A stretch of DNA of 64,000 bases from Maribacter sedimenticola (GCF_900188415.1 NZ_FZNV01000007.1:62001-126000), one strand, 5' to 3'. Counted from the first letter of the stretch, positions 37,381 through 47,429 are shown. A program made the numbers and translations. Notes: generated by a model not told the origin, from the sequence alone.

Positions 37381-38204
37381 TGTCTTACATTTTTATATTC
37401 ACCCAACACCTTAAAGTCTTCCGCCATGATGTCCAATAGACTTTTAGCTTTGGAAAAATCAGCATATTTCGCAAAAGTAACATCCACGAAAAAGGCATAT
37501 TTCCATGGTGTTTCTATTACCGGCAACGATTGTATTTTTGTCAAATTTAATCTGCAATCGCTCATTACATTAAGCACTGCGGCCAAACTACCCCTTTTAT
37601 GGTCGGTTATGAACCGTACTGAAGCTTTTGAAATTTCGGCCTCTGGCAATACCTTATTTTTTGTCTTTACAATGATAAAACGAGTGGCATTATTTTTAAT
37701 GGTCTGTATGTCGCTCGCTACGATGTCCAACCCATATAATTCTGCCGCTACCTTTGGCGCAATTGCCGCAACTTGCTTTAAATTTTGTTCCTGAATCCGT
37801 TTGGCGGTTTCTGCGGTATCCATATCCTCCACCAATTTTATGTGTGGAAATTGCCTAAAATATTCCTTGCATTGCAACAGTGCCATTGGGTGTGAACTTA
37901 CCTCCTCAATATCCTCTATCCACTGCCCCTTAAGAACCATTAGATGATGATGGATGTTTAAATAATATTCCCCTATAATATGTAAGTTATTATGATTCAC
38001 CAGCGCATAGTTGGGAATTATAGAGCCTGCTATGGAATTTTCAATGGCCATAACACCCTGGTCCGCTTCATTGGACAATAATTTGTCTACCAAAACATCA
38101 AAAGAAAGGCACTCTACCAACTCAATATCGTCCCCAAAACAATCCTTTGCTACCTGATGATGATTGCTCCCCTTTATTCCCTGTATGGCTATTCTTAGAC
38201 TCAC
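37377..38204 (-). CDS. pheA: PheA, prephenate dehydratase with divergent ACT domain
   Basis: Makes phenylpyruvate from prephenate. The 275 residues start IAIQGIKGSNHHQVAKDCFG. The catalytic part carries ENSIAGSI and the Thr-Arg-Phe motif NNATRFIIV. A C-terminal ACT domain follows at about 195-270. There the Phe-binding motif usually read ESRP is QSLP (KIQSLPVIETPW) and GALV is GSLA. This may weaken feedback inhibition. It is first in the operon, behind a leader-peptide attenuator. Confidence 0.93.
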   Translation of the reverse strand: MSLRIAIQGIKGSNHHQVAKDCFGDDIELVECLSFDVLVDKLLSNEADQGVMAIENSIAGSIIPNYALVNHNNLHIIGEYYLNIHHHLMVLKGQWIEDIEEVSSHPMALLQCKEYFRQFPHIKLVEDMDTAETAKRIQEQNLKQVAAIAPKVAAELYGLDIVASDIQTIKNNATRFIIVKTKNKVLPEAEISKASVRFITDHKRGSLAAVLNVMSDCRLNLTKIQSLPVIETPWKYAFFVDVTFAKYADFSKAKSLLDIMAEDFKVLGEYKNVRQ

Positions 38205-38229
38205 TTTACCTACGTTTTATTCAAAAAAA

Positions 38230-38253
38230 AAGTTCCGATGTATATCGGAACTT
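38230..38253 (-). terminator. Attenuator terminator of the aromatic operon
   Basis: On the minus strand, AAGTTCCGAT / ATCGGAACTT (10-bp perfect stem, ATAC loop) followed by an unbroken run of T. It lies between the leader peptide and the pheA start, so it can end transcription early. A CGGGACT segment at the end of the leader ORF can pair with AGTTCCG of the left arm as antiterminator. Confidence 0.88.
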
Positions 38254-38278
38254 AGATTCTATTTTATATTAAAATATA

Positions 38279-38350
38279 CTACAACAGTCCCGTACCTCTC
38301 TTAAAAAAGAAGTAAAAATAAAAACCGTTCCAGAAATATTTTTTTGTCAT
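38279..38350 (-). CDS. Aromatic leader peptide (attenuation), 23 codons
   Basis: Too short for standard gene calling. ATG at 38350 opens a 23-codon frame ending in TAG at 38281-38279. Residues 5-16 read YFWNGFYFYFFF: six Phe, three Tyr and one Trp in twelve codons, followed by KRGTGLL. It lies in the 271-bp untranslated leader of pheA and is followed 25 bp later by the attenuator terminator. This is the layout of ribosome-mediated attenuation: starvation for Phe or Tyr should stall the ribosome and allow the CGGGACT:AGTTCCG antiterminator. A partial -10 box (AATATTTG) lies at 38446-38439. Confidence 0.85.
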   Translation of the reverse strand: MTKKYFWNGFYFYFFFKRGTGLL

Positions 38351-38475
38351 CACTTTTGTAATATGAGGCTAATGTAGTAATTATATTTAAAAATGGATGT
38401 TTTAGCTATAATTTTTTTGAAATTTTGAATTTCTATCTCAAATATTCGAGGTTTTGTGTTAATTATCTACAATTT

Positions 38476-38973
38476 TTACCATTTAAATGCTAAACCTAAT
38501 CCTGCTCCATTAGTAATTGGTTCTATTCTAAATGTTGTTTGATCATCAAACTGTTTGTTATAAGTTAAGATTGCTCGCCTTCTAGATTTGCTAGCACTAT
38601 TCATATAAATAAGCCCCACTACAGCCCCAACTATACCTCCTGCCATGGGACCAACAGCATTTATTGCCTTATCCCGTTTGGATAATGATGGATCATCATT
38701 CAATAATTCAGATGTTGCCCAAAATACACCTACAAACTCACCTACTAAAGCAATACCTGCAACCACATCTTTTGTATTCGCCTTTTTCCAATGCGCATAT
38801 ACATCTTCATTTTTAGAAAAAATACTTTTTACTTCTGCTTTGGTAATTTCCTTATCATCCTGGTAATATTCCATGCCCCACATAGTAGGAAACATTGTAA
38901 TTTCCTGTGATTTCACATTGGAGCAAACCAATATAACCAAGATTGAAAAGAGGTAGAACTTAATTAATTTCAT
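38476..38973 (-). CDS. Exported/membrane protein of unknown function
   Basis: 165 residues with a signal peptide (MKLIKFYLFSILVILVCSNV, cut after KSQ). Two hydrophobic stretches follow (VVAGIALVGEFVGVFWATSEL and NAVGPMAGGIVGAVVGLIYM), probably membrane helices with glycine zippers, and the end is a strand-like GAGLGLAFKW. No family recognised. A 34-bp gap separates it from the upstream membrane protein, so they may be co-transcribed. Confidence 0.6.
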   Translation of the reverse strand: MKLIKFYLFSILVILVCSNVKSQEITMFPTMWGMEYYQDDKEITKAEVKSIFSKNEDVYAHWKKANTKDVVAGIALVGEFVGVFWATSELLNDDPSLSKRDKAINAVGPMAGGIVGAVVGLIYMNSASKSRRRAILTYNKQFDDQTTFRIEPITNGAGLGLAFKW

Positions 38974-39007
38974 AAGTATCTATTTATTATTTAAAAAATT
39001 CAGAAAA

Positions 39008-40330
39008 TTAAGGAGCTGTCCTAGTATTGGGCTGAAAGTAAAATGGAATAGACCAATTATACTCCTTTATATCGCCTAATGTTTTAGTGACCATTATGGT
39101 ATTCTCTCCTGACTTTAATAATTGTTTATCGATATACGTTACAATACCAAATTGACCTGAAACCGGATGATTCTTTTTCAAAATATTCATTGTCAACAAT
39201 TCGCCGTTTAACTTTATAGCATGGTAATTTTCATAACATTTTAGATAAAACGCCCGTAGGCTCAAAGTATTATCATTTTGCGATAAACTTGCATCATCTT
39301 TATAGGTACCACAGGTAGACTCCTGATAATTTCGCTCTTGTTGAAAAACCGGGATAAACAACCTAACAGTTTGGCCCTCAATTAAGTCCGATTGAATTTG
39401 AGGTGTCAACAAAAATGATTTATCCGCACTTTGGTTTTCATAAAAACTTAAATACATTTGATCGGCATAATACCTATCTACGCCCAAAAGATAATATATG
39501 TTGGTATCCTTGATCTTAATTACGGATAAACAAATACCTGATACAAAAAACAACAAAACCAAACGTACCAACCATTTTTTCTTTTTAAAATTGGAACCGA
39601 ACACCATAGAAACCTGTAAAATGTTCTTATATAACGGTCCATACAATAACATTGAAGCCAAGCGTACTATTTTGAAAGACCAGTTCTGCAACCATTCTAT
39701 TTCCTTGAACCTTTTTATGTTTCCGACAATGGTCAATATACTTTGCACGGTGACCAAGATTCCCAATAATAAGGCCGGAATCAAGAGAACATAAGCCGGT
39801 ACATAGGAAGACAACAAATTAAACAGAAGTATATAACCACTGGCCAGTAAAGACATGTATGCATAGATTAACAAAATGGTAAATGCCGCGGAAAAAATAA
39901 CACTGCACAGCTCATCAACCTTTTGTATGGTATCTTCTTGTCTGGGCAATACTTTTAATAATTTAGAGGTATAGATTTTTGAGTATGCACTATCTTCTAT
40001 ACTATAATCAGGAAAAACCGAATTCAGGCCAACCAATCCGATCCAATAGGCCCTTAACGAAAAATGAATAATGAACATGGAAACCAAAATACTCACGGCA
40101 AGTAAACCCATGAACGAAATAAAATAACCGTATTCATATTGCTCCACGGGCAATAAATCTATAAATTTATTGGTGGCCCAATCTACCAACCCAAATAACT
40201 GAAACGTACCAAAAATGGCAATTGCGGAGACTAACAGTTCTGCCTCCCAACTTTCATCCTTTAAACGCTGAAGCCAATTCCCATTTTTCATGTGTTCTGA
40301 AGGTGTAGTTTTATTGGTTGGTCGGTGCAT
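39008..40330 (-). CDS. Multi-span membrane protein of unknown function
   Basis: 440 residues, with an alternative start at ATG 40291 (MKNGNWLQ). Hydrophobic helices lie at about 37-55, 72-95, 158-180, 185-210 and 275-292. A C-terminal extracytoplasmic region follows, with a CGTYKDD motif, ending in a strand-rich part (FGIVTYIDKQLLKSGENTIM). No catalytic motif is apparent and I do not recognise the family. Confidence 0.6.
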   Translation of the reverse strand: MHRPTNKTTPSEHMKNGNWLQRLKDESWEAELLVSAIAIFGTFQLFGLVDWATNKFIDLLPVEQYEYGYFISFMGLLAVSILVSMFIIHFSLRAYWIGLVGLNSVFPDYSIEDSAYSKIYTSKLLKVLPRQEDTIQKVDELCSVIFSAAFTILLIYAYMSLLASGYILLFNLLSSYVPAYVLLIPALLLGILVTVQSILTIVGNIKRFKEIEWLQNWSFKIVRLASMLLYGPLYKNILQVSMVFGSNFKKKKWLVRLVLLFFVSGICLSVIKIKDTNIYYLLGVDRYYADQMYLSFYENQSADKSFLLTPQIQSDLIEGQTVRLFIPVFQQERNYQESTCGTYKDDASLSQNDNTLSLRAFYLKCYENYHAIKLNGELLTMNILKKNHPVSGQFGIVTYIDKQLLKSGENTIMVTKTLGDIKEYNWSIPFYFQPNTRTAP

Positions 40331-40397
40331 TTAAATCATCTTAAAATTCAATTAGACTAATATACCTTTTCTAATAGTCTTATGAAATTTTAAATAG

Positions 40398-41534
40398 TTA
40401 GGCTGATGGAGCATTCTCAAAAAAACATGCTATTACAGCATCCAATTCCTGTTGTATTTTTGGATCCGTACAGTTAATTAAAATTGAAAAAACCAATTGC
40501 TGGCCAGGGTACACAAAGAAATTGGCATACCCGCCTACCCCGTTTCCTACATGCCCAAAAAATGTTCTGCCCCTTACATCTTCACTTACTTGCCAACCCA
40601 AACCATAAAATGTAGAATTACCCTGAACGCTTTGCGCAGTTAAAAACTGGCTCAACAGCCCCTCATCAACCATAACTTTTTTATCCAGGAACGCCTGTCC
40701 AAATTTTGCAATGTCCGTAGAAGTGGACAAATAGCCACCGCCCGCCAATTTGTAGAAATTATCTACGGGTATCGCTTTTCTAAATCCTGCCCTATCTTTT
40801 GTATAAAAGGTGGTTACCAAGTCTTGATGTTTTAATTTAGCAATAGAATTAACATTATTGCCAGTTTCATTTTGACCGCGTTCCGGATGACCTATTGGCG
40901 TATATGTGTTCAGCATACCTAAAGGGTCCAAAACCTTTTTTTGTACATATTCCTCAAAGGGAATTCCACTGGCCCGTTGCATGGCGGCAGCGATCATGAC
41001 CCAATCAAAACTATTGTACAGATAATCGGTTCCCGGTTCATAAACCAATGGATCCAACTTAAAAATTTCCAAGCCTTTGGGTATGGTTAGTGGTTGGTTT
41101 AACCCATACTCCTTTCCTTTATACGCCCTAATCCCAGCTGTATGCCCTGCCAATTGCCGTATGGTAAAATCCCATTTCTTTTTAGGATAGTCAGGAACAT
41201 AGGTGTAAAAAGATTCATCTAAACTTAGCTTCCCTTCTTGAACCATATGGGCCAATGCCGTTGCAGCAATAGGTTTGGATACACTGGCTATTCTAAAAAT
41301 TGAAGTTTTGGGGTCTATAAGGCGCTTACTTTCCAAATCTGCATACCCATATCCTTTTTCAAAAATTGTTTTCCCTTCTTTAATTACCGAAATGGAAATA
41401 CCTGGAACCTTTTTTTCCAGTATCAATCTCTGTAGTAAATAATCTGCCTTGACCATTCCGGTCAAATTTCTATCTTCCCCTAAAACCCTCTTGGCGGCAA
41501 ATACATTTTTAATATATCTAAGGATCGGGTTCAT
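40398..41534 (-). CDS. Serine hydrolase, class C beta-lactamase/esterase fold
   Basis: 378 residues with the SxxK motif SVSK near residue 83 ([15 protein letters not shown]), a YNS motif in [10 protein letters not shown] and a C-terminal [12 protein letters not shown] box in place of KTG. No convincing signal peptide is seen. Family members include D-aminopeptidases, esterases and beta-lactamases, so the substrate is open. It overlaps the DUF2807 gene by 4 bp and belongs to an envelope operon with the PagL-like gene. Confidence 0.82.
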   Translation of the reverse strand: MNPILRYIKNVFAAKRVLGEDRNLTGMVKADYLLQRLILEKKVPGISISVIKEGKTIFEKGYGYADLESKRLIDPKTSIFRIASVSKPIAATALAHMVQEGKLSLDESFYTYVPDYPKKKWDFTIRQLAGHTAGIRAYKGKEYGLNQPLTIPKGLEIFKLDPLVYEPGTDYLYNSFDWVMIAAAMQRASGIPFEEYVQKKVLDPLGMLNTYTPIGHPERGQNETGNNVNSIAKLKHQDLVTTFYTKDRAGFRKAIPVDNFYKLAGGGYLSTSTDIAKFGQAFLDKKVMVDEGLLSQFLTAQSVQGNSTFYGLGWQVSEDVRGRTFFGHVGNGVGGYANFFVYPGQQLVFSILINCTDPKIQQELDAVIACFFENAPSA

Positions 41535-42334
41535 TCCACGAATATCAATCGTCCGTTATACAATTCTTCCACATCTACGGATGCCGGTCTGTTATAACTA
41601 AGCACATCGCCCGTACCCCTAATTACACCATTTAAACTTGTTTGGGGGTTTACCCGTATATCGTTGGTTCCCCTATGGTTAAAATTAACACGACCTGCCG
41701 TTAATTCTTCCGCTTCAATTCTAGAATCACCGGCCGCTATATTAATATTCAGACTTTCCACAACACCCGCTAATTTAAAATAGGCAATACCGTTTACAGT
41801 AATACCGAGCGATGTTACATTTAAGTCCAACACAAACTCCCCATCCGTTGTTTCGGCATCCGGCACCGTAAAACTTTCCGACAAAAGACTTAGGCTATCA
41901 AAGTCCAATACCCCGTCCGATCGTATAGGAAATCCCGTACTACTTCTAATTTCGGTTAAATTGGGGGTGGTCACATATATTAACGTAATTCCGTAATCAC
42001 GCACGTAATTACAATCATTGGTATCACTAAGCAGCAAGCGACCATCCTCAACAGTGGCAGCAACTTCATTTCTTAAATTTTCGCCTGTTTCTATTTCCAC
42101 TTTTTGAGTAGAGCCCTGTTTTATAATCAAGGTTACGTTCTCATAAACAGTGATCTTTGTAAACTCAGGCACTATAACCTCATCCTTTACAATCTCCCCG
42201 GTATCCTGAAAACAATCTGAAGCATTTTCAGAATCGCAAGAAATAGTTAGGACCATTAAAATTCCTGACAGGATAAAAAGGACTGGATTTCGCCCGATCA
42301 GACAACTAAGTGGATTTTTTATCAATTTTACCAT
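41531..42334 (-). CDS. DUF2807 (head GIN domain) lipoprotein
   Basis: 267 residues, lipoprotein signal with lipobox TISC followed by DSENAS. The rest is a parallel beta-helix-like domain of DUF2807: [18 protein letters not shown] near the start, then repeated strands such as [20 protein letters not shown] and [15 protein letters not shown]. The biochemical role is unknown. It is the middle gene of three (1 bp after the PagL-like gene). Confidence 0.8.
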   Translation of the reverse strand: MVKLIKNPLSCLIGRNPVLFILSGILMVLTISCDSENASDCFQDTGEIVKDEVIVPEFTKITVYENVTLIIKQGSTQKVEIETGENLRNEVAATVEDGRLLLSDTNDCNYVRDYGITLIYVTTPNLTEIRSSTGFPIRSDGVLDFDSLSLLSESFTVPDAETTDGEFVLDLNVTSLGITVNGIAYFKLAGVVESLNINIAAGDSRIEAEELTAGRVNFNHRGTNDIRVNPQTSLNGVIRGTGDVLSYNRPASVDVEELYNGRLIFVE

Positions 42335-42335
42335 C

Positions 42336-43433
42336 TTACATTCTTATTCCTATACCAAATTCAACGGCCTCTGCTTTTGCTCCGTGCGACTTTAAGGTCA
42401 TTGCACCAAATACTTTGTTTCCAAAATAACGTTTTAAGCCTATACGGTTGTACATGCGCCCTTCAAAATCAAAAGGGTAATACACATAGTAGCCCAATTG
42501 TGCTATGACAGATAGTTTATTAATGAAAAGTTCATGCCCAATAAACATACCTACCCTTTTATAATCATCGTTGGCCGCAACATTATTTTCTGGAAACGCA
42601 ATACTTTGAAAACGTATCAATTCTTTTAAAAAATTGGAGAAATATGCATCTACGCCTAATTGTATAGCACTTTTTCTTCCTAATCTTTTATCTGCGTATG
42701 CAGATAGGACTACAAAACCGTATTGACCGGAATCAATAACGTCACTCTCATTAATTCCTGACCGCAATGCCAGATTAAAACGTAACGGCTCTGTCATTTT
42801 TTCTTTTTCCCTGTATACATATTCCAGTTCCTTTCCACCATCAAGATCATACACAAAACCTGCATTGAACGCCAATGTATTGGTAGAGGTATTGGGTGCC
42901 CTAAAATTGGCATTTGAGTAATGGATCAATGAAATACCTGCCTTAAACCCTAATCCGGCCACAATATTCTCTTTATGGAAATTGAACATTAAATAGGTTG
43001 AACTTAAAAAATCAGAGCCATAGGCGTTGTTCCTGAAATTGGTCTGTTTATCATAGGGGTTGGTGGCATAGGCGATGCCCTGACCAACCCTTAATTGTAC
43101 ATTTCTCCTAAAAAAATAAAAGTTATAGTGCGCGTATAGCCCAAAGGCATCACCCAACGTTTGGTTATTGGAATTTTGATAGATAAAGGAATAACCTAAA
43201 TCTGGATAATTATACAGTTCTTCCCATTCTTCCGCACCGTACGTTTTACGGTTATAACTTAAAATAACCCCGGCAGGGTGCGATGTTATTAAATGTGATA
43301 TATCTGGATTGTGCAGTATGATGGAACCATAGAATTGGTTGGCATCAAGCGTGTACTTCTTTTTCTCAGCACCTTCTTGCGCAAAACAAAAACTTACCGA
43401 TAACATTACAATAAATAGAAACTTAAAATTCAT
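42336..43433 (-). CDS. PagL-like outer-membrane lipid A deacylase (acyloxyacyl hydrolase)
   Basis: 365 residues from ATG 43433 ([19 protein letters not shown]). The frame extends to TTG 43442, but a TATTTTTG -10 box overlaps that start. After the signal peptide it is barrel-like and contains [15 protein letters not shown], matching the catalytic His-x-Ser-Asn segment of PagL, with [10 protein letters not shown] after it. PagL removes the 3-O-acyl chain from lipid A. The activity here is inferred. Confidence 0.72.
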   Translation of the reverse strand: MNFKFLFIVMLSVSFCFAQEGAEKKKYTLDANQFYGSIILHNPDISHLITSHPAGVILSYNRKTYGAEEWEELYNYPDLGYSFIYQNSNNQTLGDAFGLYAHYNFYFFRRNVQLRVGQGIAYATNPYDKQTNFRNNAYGSDFLSSTYLMFNFHKENIVAGLGFKAGISLIHYSNANFRAPNTSTNTLAFNAGFVYDLDGGKELEYVYREKEKMTEPLRFNLALRSGINESDVIDSGQYGFVVLSAYADKRLGRKSAIQLGVDAYFSNFLKELIRFQSIAFPENNVAANDDYKRVGMFIGHELFINKLSVIAQLGYYVYYPFDFEGRMYNRIGLKRYFGNKVFGAMTLKSHGAKAEAVEFGIGIRM

Positions 43434-43439
43434 TGTGGG

Positions 43440-43447
43440 CAAAAATA
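43440..43447 (-). promoter_or_regulatory. -10 box of the PagL-like operon
   Basis: TATTTTTG on the minus strand, ending 7 bp before the ATG at 43433. If used, the transcript would be leaderless or nearly so. Confidence 0.4.
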
Positions 43448-43459
43448 GTTATAAGAATT

Positions 43460-43533
43460 AAGTACGAAGTATTACGTAGTAAGTATTATCCTTATCGGAC
43501 ACATTGTACTTAAATTCTCTACTTAATACTTTT
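43460..43533. repeat. Inverted pair of family 2 heptad arrays
   Basis: AAGTACG, AAGTATT, ACGTAGT, AAGTATT in 7-bp steps (43460-43487). GTACTTA, AATTCTC, TACTTAA, TACTTTT follow in the opposite orientation (43506-43533). It lies between metF and the PagL-like gene. Confidence 0.7.
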
Positions 43534-43541
43534 TTAAACCT

Positions 43542-44495
43542 TTAAAAAAGTGCTTCTGCTATTGCCTTTATATTATCGGATTTACCCATTGAGTAATAAT
43601 GCAATACAGGTACCCCTGCCGCCTTCAACTCTTTAGATTGTTGAATGGCCCATTCTATACCCACGGCACGCACATCCTTATTTGTTGCACATTGATCTAC
43701 GGCCTCTATAAGATCTTGGGGCAAATCTATCCTGAATACCTGTGGCAATAATTGCAGATGCCTTTTTACCGCAATTGGTTTTATACCTGGAATAATTGGC
43801 ACATTAATACCTAAATTCCTTGCCGCCTCTACAAACTCAAAATACTTTTTGTTATCAAAGAACATTTGTGTTACCACATAATCTGCCCCGGCATCTACCT
43901 TTTCCTTCAACCTTTTTAAATCTGATTGTAAGGATGGAGATTCCAAATGCTTTTCAGGATAACCTGCAACACCTATACAAAACTCACTAGAATGTTCAGC
44001 TTCAACAGTTTCGTGCAGATACTTGCCTTTATTCAGGTTTTGAATCTGTTCTACCAGCTCAATGGCATAGGAATGCCCACCATGGGTAGGCTCAAAATAT
44101 TTTTGTTCACTACGGGCATCACCGCGCAAGGCCATTACATTCTCAATGCCTAGATAATGGCAGTCTACCAACATATATTCGGTTTCCTCCTTGGTAAAGC
44201 CACCGCAAATAACATGTGGTACCGTATCAACATTGTACTTATGCTGAATAGAAGCACAGATACCTACCGTCCCCGGCCTCATGCGCGTGGTCTTTTTATC
44301 CAATAACCCTTCTTTCTGGACATAAACGGTTTCCTCACGCGATGTGGTCACATCTATGAACGGCGGATTAAATTCCATTAAAGGATCAATATTGTTATAC
44401 AATTCCTGAATATTTTTCCCTTTTACCGGTGGTACGATCTCAAAAGAGAAAAGTGTTTTTCCCTTTGCATTGGTGATATGGTCTGTAACTTTCAT
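43542..44495 (-). CDS. metF: MetF, 5,10-methylenetetrahydrofolate reductase
   Basis: Supplies methyl-tetrahydrofolate to MetH. The 317-residue TIM barrel starts with FSFEIVPPVKGKNIQ. It has the FAD-site region ENVMALRGDAR, VAGYPEKHLESPSL and the folate/NADH site AGADYVVTQMFFDN, with PIIPGIKPI near the end. Length is normal. It follows the metH genes on the same strand, separated by the Flavo-1-like element. Confidence 0.95.
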   Translation of the reverse strand: MKVTDHITNAKGKTLFSFEIVPPVKGKNIQELYNNIDPLMEFNPPFIDVTTSREETVYVQKEGLLDKKTTRMRPGTVGICASIQHKYNVDTVPHVICGGFTKEETEYMLVDCHYLGIENVMALRGDARSEQKYFEPTHGGHSYAIELVEQIQNLNKGKYLHETVEAEHSSEFCIGVAGYPEKHLESPSLQSDLKRLKEKVDAGADYVVTQMFFDNKKYFEFVEAARNLGINVPIIPGIKPIAVKRHLQLLPQVFRIDLPQDLIEAVDQCATNKDVRAVGIEWAIQQSKELKAAGVPVLHYYSMGKSDNIKAIAEALF

Positions 44496-44560
44496 TCTAA
44501 TTTAAGTTGGTCGGTTTATATGTAATCGACTTTTCTTTTAAACTTTTACTTTATTTCCTT

Positions 44561-44675
44561 TTGGGCGTTCGGGCGGGCTTTACGCTATATTTTTTCTATT
44601 TGATCAAACATTTAAACTTGACCCGGACTTCGTTCAAAAATAGAAAAAGATGCCGCTGCAATCCCTAACGCATTA
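44561..44675 (+). ncRNA. Flavo-1-like structured RNA element
   Basis: The sequence TTGGGCGTTCGGGCGGGC...GCTATA near the start and ATGCCGCTGCAATCCCTAACGC near the end matches what I remember of the Flavo-1 RNA motif common in Bacteroidetes. GCGTT (44565-44569) pairs with AACGC (44667-44671). A long inner stem joins TTTTTCTATTT (44591-44601) to AAATAGAAAAA (44638-44648). It lies between metH and metF, antisense to them. The function of the motif is unknown. Confidence 0.65.
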
Positions 44676-47429
44676 GTCCACTATATTTGGCGCAAGCCAT
44701 TTTTCCGCTTCTTCAAACGAAATCCCCTTTCGTTCCGCAAAATCCTTTACCTGATCTTCCTTAATCTTTCCAAGTCCAAAATAGCGGGCCTGCGGGTTAC
44801 CAAAATAATACCCGCTTACAGATGCCGCAGGCCACATGGCAAGACTATCCGTCAATTCCACACCTATGGTTTCCTTTACTTTAAGAACATCCCAAATGGT
44901 CAATTTCTCCAAGTGATCGGGACAGGCAGGGTAACCAGGCGCAGGACGAATACCCTTATAAGACTCCTTGATTAAATCTTCATTGCTCAAATCCTCATTG
45001 GCAGCATAACCCCAATGTTTGGTCCTTACCTCTTTATGCAAATACTCGGCAAATGCTTCGGCCAAACGATCCGCCAAAGCTTTTACCATGATGGAGTTAT
45101 AATCATCCAGATCTTTCTCATACTGTGCCGCCAATTCTGCCGTTCCAAAACCTGTGGATACACAGAAACAACCTATGTAGTCTTGTTTCCCAGATTCTTT
45201 TGGAGCAATAAAATCTGCCAAGGCATAATCCGCAACCCCTTCCCTACGTTCTAATTGTTGACGAAGGGTACGGAAAGTATGGTTCTCATCCGCTACGGCT
45301 CCGCTAAGCGACCCAGTATTCCCATCTAAACTTGAACTAGTATCAACTAAAATATCATCGTCATTAATAGAGTTCGCAGGGAACAGTCCAAAAATACCTT
45401 TAGCCTTTAATTTCTTTTCGGAAATTATCTTGTTCAGCATCTCTTGAGCGTCTGCGAATAAATCGGTTGCTTGTTCCCCAACAACCTCATCGGTCAATAT
45501 TGCCGGGTATTTACCATGCAGTTCCCAACTTCTGAAGAAGGGAGTCCAATCTATATAGGGTACCAAAAGATTCAGATCTAAATCTTCGATCACCTGAATA
45601 CCCAATTTGTTCGGCTTTACAATTTCAGAAGTTTTCCAATCTATTTTAAACTTATTTCTCCGTGCCGCAGAAATTGGCTTATATGTTTTACTAGATGAAC
45701 GGTTCAAGAACTTTTCCCTAAACACACCATAATCATCTTTTATACTTTTCTTATAGCTTGTAGATGTTTCTTTCTGCAATAAATCGCCCACCACGGTTAC
45801 CGCTCTAGAAGCATCGTTTACATGAACGACCGCCTCTTTGTATTGTGGATCAATCTTTACCGCGGTATGCGCCTTACTGGTCGTTGCACCACCGATCAAC
45901 AACGGAATCTTGAAATTTTTACGTTCCATTTCCTTTGCCAAGTGCACCATTTCATCCAATGACGGCGTAATTAATCCGCTAAGCCCTATAATATCTACAT
46001 TATGCTCAATGGCTGCCGCAATAATTTTTTCCGGTGGCACCATTACGCCTAGATCAACGATTTCATAATTATTGCACGCCAGTACTACACCTACAATATT
46101 TTTACCGATATCATGAACATCTCCCTTTACGGTTGCCATTAATATCTTACCGGCATTATCGGTATCCCCTATTTGAGGATTCAACAACTTTTCTTCTTCA
46201 ATATAGGGTAACAAATAAGCTACCGCCTTCTTCATCACTCGGGCAGACTTTACCACCTGCGGCAAGAACATTTTTCCGCTACCGAATAAATCGCCCACCA
46301 CATTCATACCCGTCATTAGGTTGCCCTCAATAACTTCAATTGGTTTATTGGCAGCCAATCTGGCTTCTTCAACATCTTCAATAATATATTGATCTATACC
46401 TTTTACCAAGGCACGGGTAATACGCTCTTGTAAAGGTTCTTCTCGCCACGATAGATCTATTTTACTTTCCTTGGTTTTACCAACTACAGATTCGGCAAAA
46501 TCCAGCAAACGCTCCGTTGCATCATCTCTTCTATTTAAGATAACGTCTTCTACATGCTCCAATAAATCTTTAGGAATATCATCATACACCTCTAGCATAC
46601 TCGGATTTACAATACCCATGTTCATACCCGCTTTTATAGCGTGGTACAAGAAGACCGAGTGCATAGCCTCACGCACCGGGTTATTGCCCCTAAATGAAAA
46701 CGAAACATTACTAACTCCACCACTTACACTGGCATGTGGCAAGTTTTCACGCACCCATCTTGTAGCTTCAATAAAATCGACAGCATTTAATTTATGCTCA
46801 TCCATTCCCGTTGCTACTGGAAAAATATTTAAATCGAAAATGATATCCTCTGGCGCAAAGTTTACCTTGTTCACCAAAACATCATACGAACGTTTTGCTA
46901 TTTCAATTCTACGGTCATAATTATCTGCCTGACCCACCTCATCAAAAGCCATAACGATTACCGCGGCACCATATCTTTTTATGAGTTTGGCGTGGTGTAT
47001 AAATTGTTCTTCGCCCTCTTTTAAGCTAATGGAATTTACCACACATTTACCTTGAACAACTTGCAGACCGGCTTCAATGATTTCCCATTTAGAACTGTCG
47101 ATCATAATTGGCACACGAGAAATATCCGGCTCCGATATAACAAGGTTTAAAAATTTCACCATGGCCTGTTTACCATCGATCAATCCGTCATCCATGTTAA
47201 TATCAATAACCTGGGCACCATTTTCAACCTGCTCCCTAGCCACTGCCAATGCCTCTTCAAACTTTTCCTCTTTTACTAAACGAAGAAACTTTTTTGAACC
47301 CGCAACGTTTGTTCGCTCACCAACGTTTATGAAGTTCGTTTCTGGGGTAACAATTAGGGGTTCTAGGCCGCTAAGCTTTAGAAAACGTTGTTCGTTATTC
47401 GTTGTTCGTTGTTCGTTCTCTTTACTCAT
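44673..47429 (-). CDS. metH: MetH C-terminal part: pterin-binding, cobalamin-binding and activation domains
   Basis: 918 residues that with the 334-residue protein upstream make a split cobalamin-dependent methionine synthase. Order: pterin-binding barrel (about 25-285, [16 protein letters not shown]), B12 cap (about 300-400), B12-binding domain with DVHDIGKNI (the lower-ligand His) and [13 protein letters not shown], then SAM-binding activation domain (about 590-918, ending [14 protein letters not shown]). Residues 4-15 ([12 protein letters not shown]) come from GAACAAC heptad repeats and are absent from homologues as I know them. Its ATG overlaps the upstream stop (ATGA). Confidence 0.95.
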   Translation of the reverse strand: MSKENEQRTTNNEQRFLKLSGLEPLIVTPETNFINVGERTNVAGSKKFLRLVKEEKFEEALAVAREQVENGAQVIDINMDDGLIDGKQAMVKFLNLVISEPDISRVPIMIDSSKWEIIEAGLQVVQGKCVVNSISLKEGEEQFIHHAKLIKRYGAAVIVMAFDEVGQADNYDRRIEIAKRSYDVLVNKVNFAPEDIIFDLNIFPVATGMDEHKLNAVDFIEATRWVRENLPHASVSGGVSNVSFSFRGNNPVREAMHSVFLYHAIKAGMNMGIVNPSMLEVYDDIPKDLLEHVEDVILNRRDDATERLLDFAESVVGKTKESKIDLSWREEPLQERITRALVKGIDQYIIEDVEEARLAANKPIEVIEGNLMTGMNVVGDLFGSGKMFLPQVVKSARVMKKAVAYLLPYIEEEKLLNPQIGDTDNAGKILMATVKGDVHDIGKNIVGVVLACNNYEIVDLGVMVPPEKIIAAAIEHNVDIIGLSGLITPSLDEMVHLAKEMERKNFKIPLLIGGATTSKAHTAVKIDPQYKEAVVHVNDASRAVTVVGDLLQKETSTSYKKSIKDDYGVFREKFLNRSSSKTYKPISAARRNKFKIDWKTSEIVKPNKLGIQVIEDLDLNLLVPYIDWTPFFRSWELHGKYPAILTDEVVGEQATDLFADAQEMLNKIISEKKLKAKGIFGLFPANSINDDDILVDTSSSLDGNTGSLSGAVADENHTFRTLRQQLERREGVADYALADFIAPKESGKQDYIGCFCVSTGFGTAELAAQYEKDLDDYNSIMVKALADRLAEAFAEYLHKEVRTKHWGYAANEDLSNEDLIKESYKGIRPAPGYPACPDHLEKLTIWDVLKVKETIGVELTDSLAMWPAASVSGYYFGNPQARYFGLGKIKEDQVKDFAERKGISFEEAEKWLAPNIVD
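47387..47421. repeat. GTTGTTC heptad array inside the 5' end of metH (family 1)
   Basis: GTTGTTC, GTTATTC, GTTGTTC, GTTGTTC, GTTCTCT in consecutive 7-bp steps. It forms the 3' flank, in gene direction, of the four-helix-bundle gene and is in frame with metH. Confidence 0.85.
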
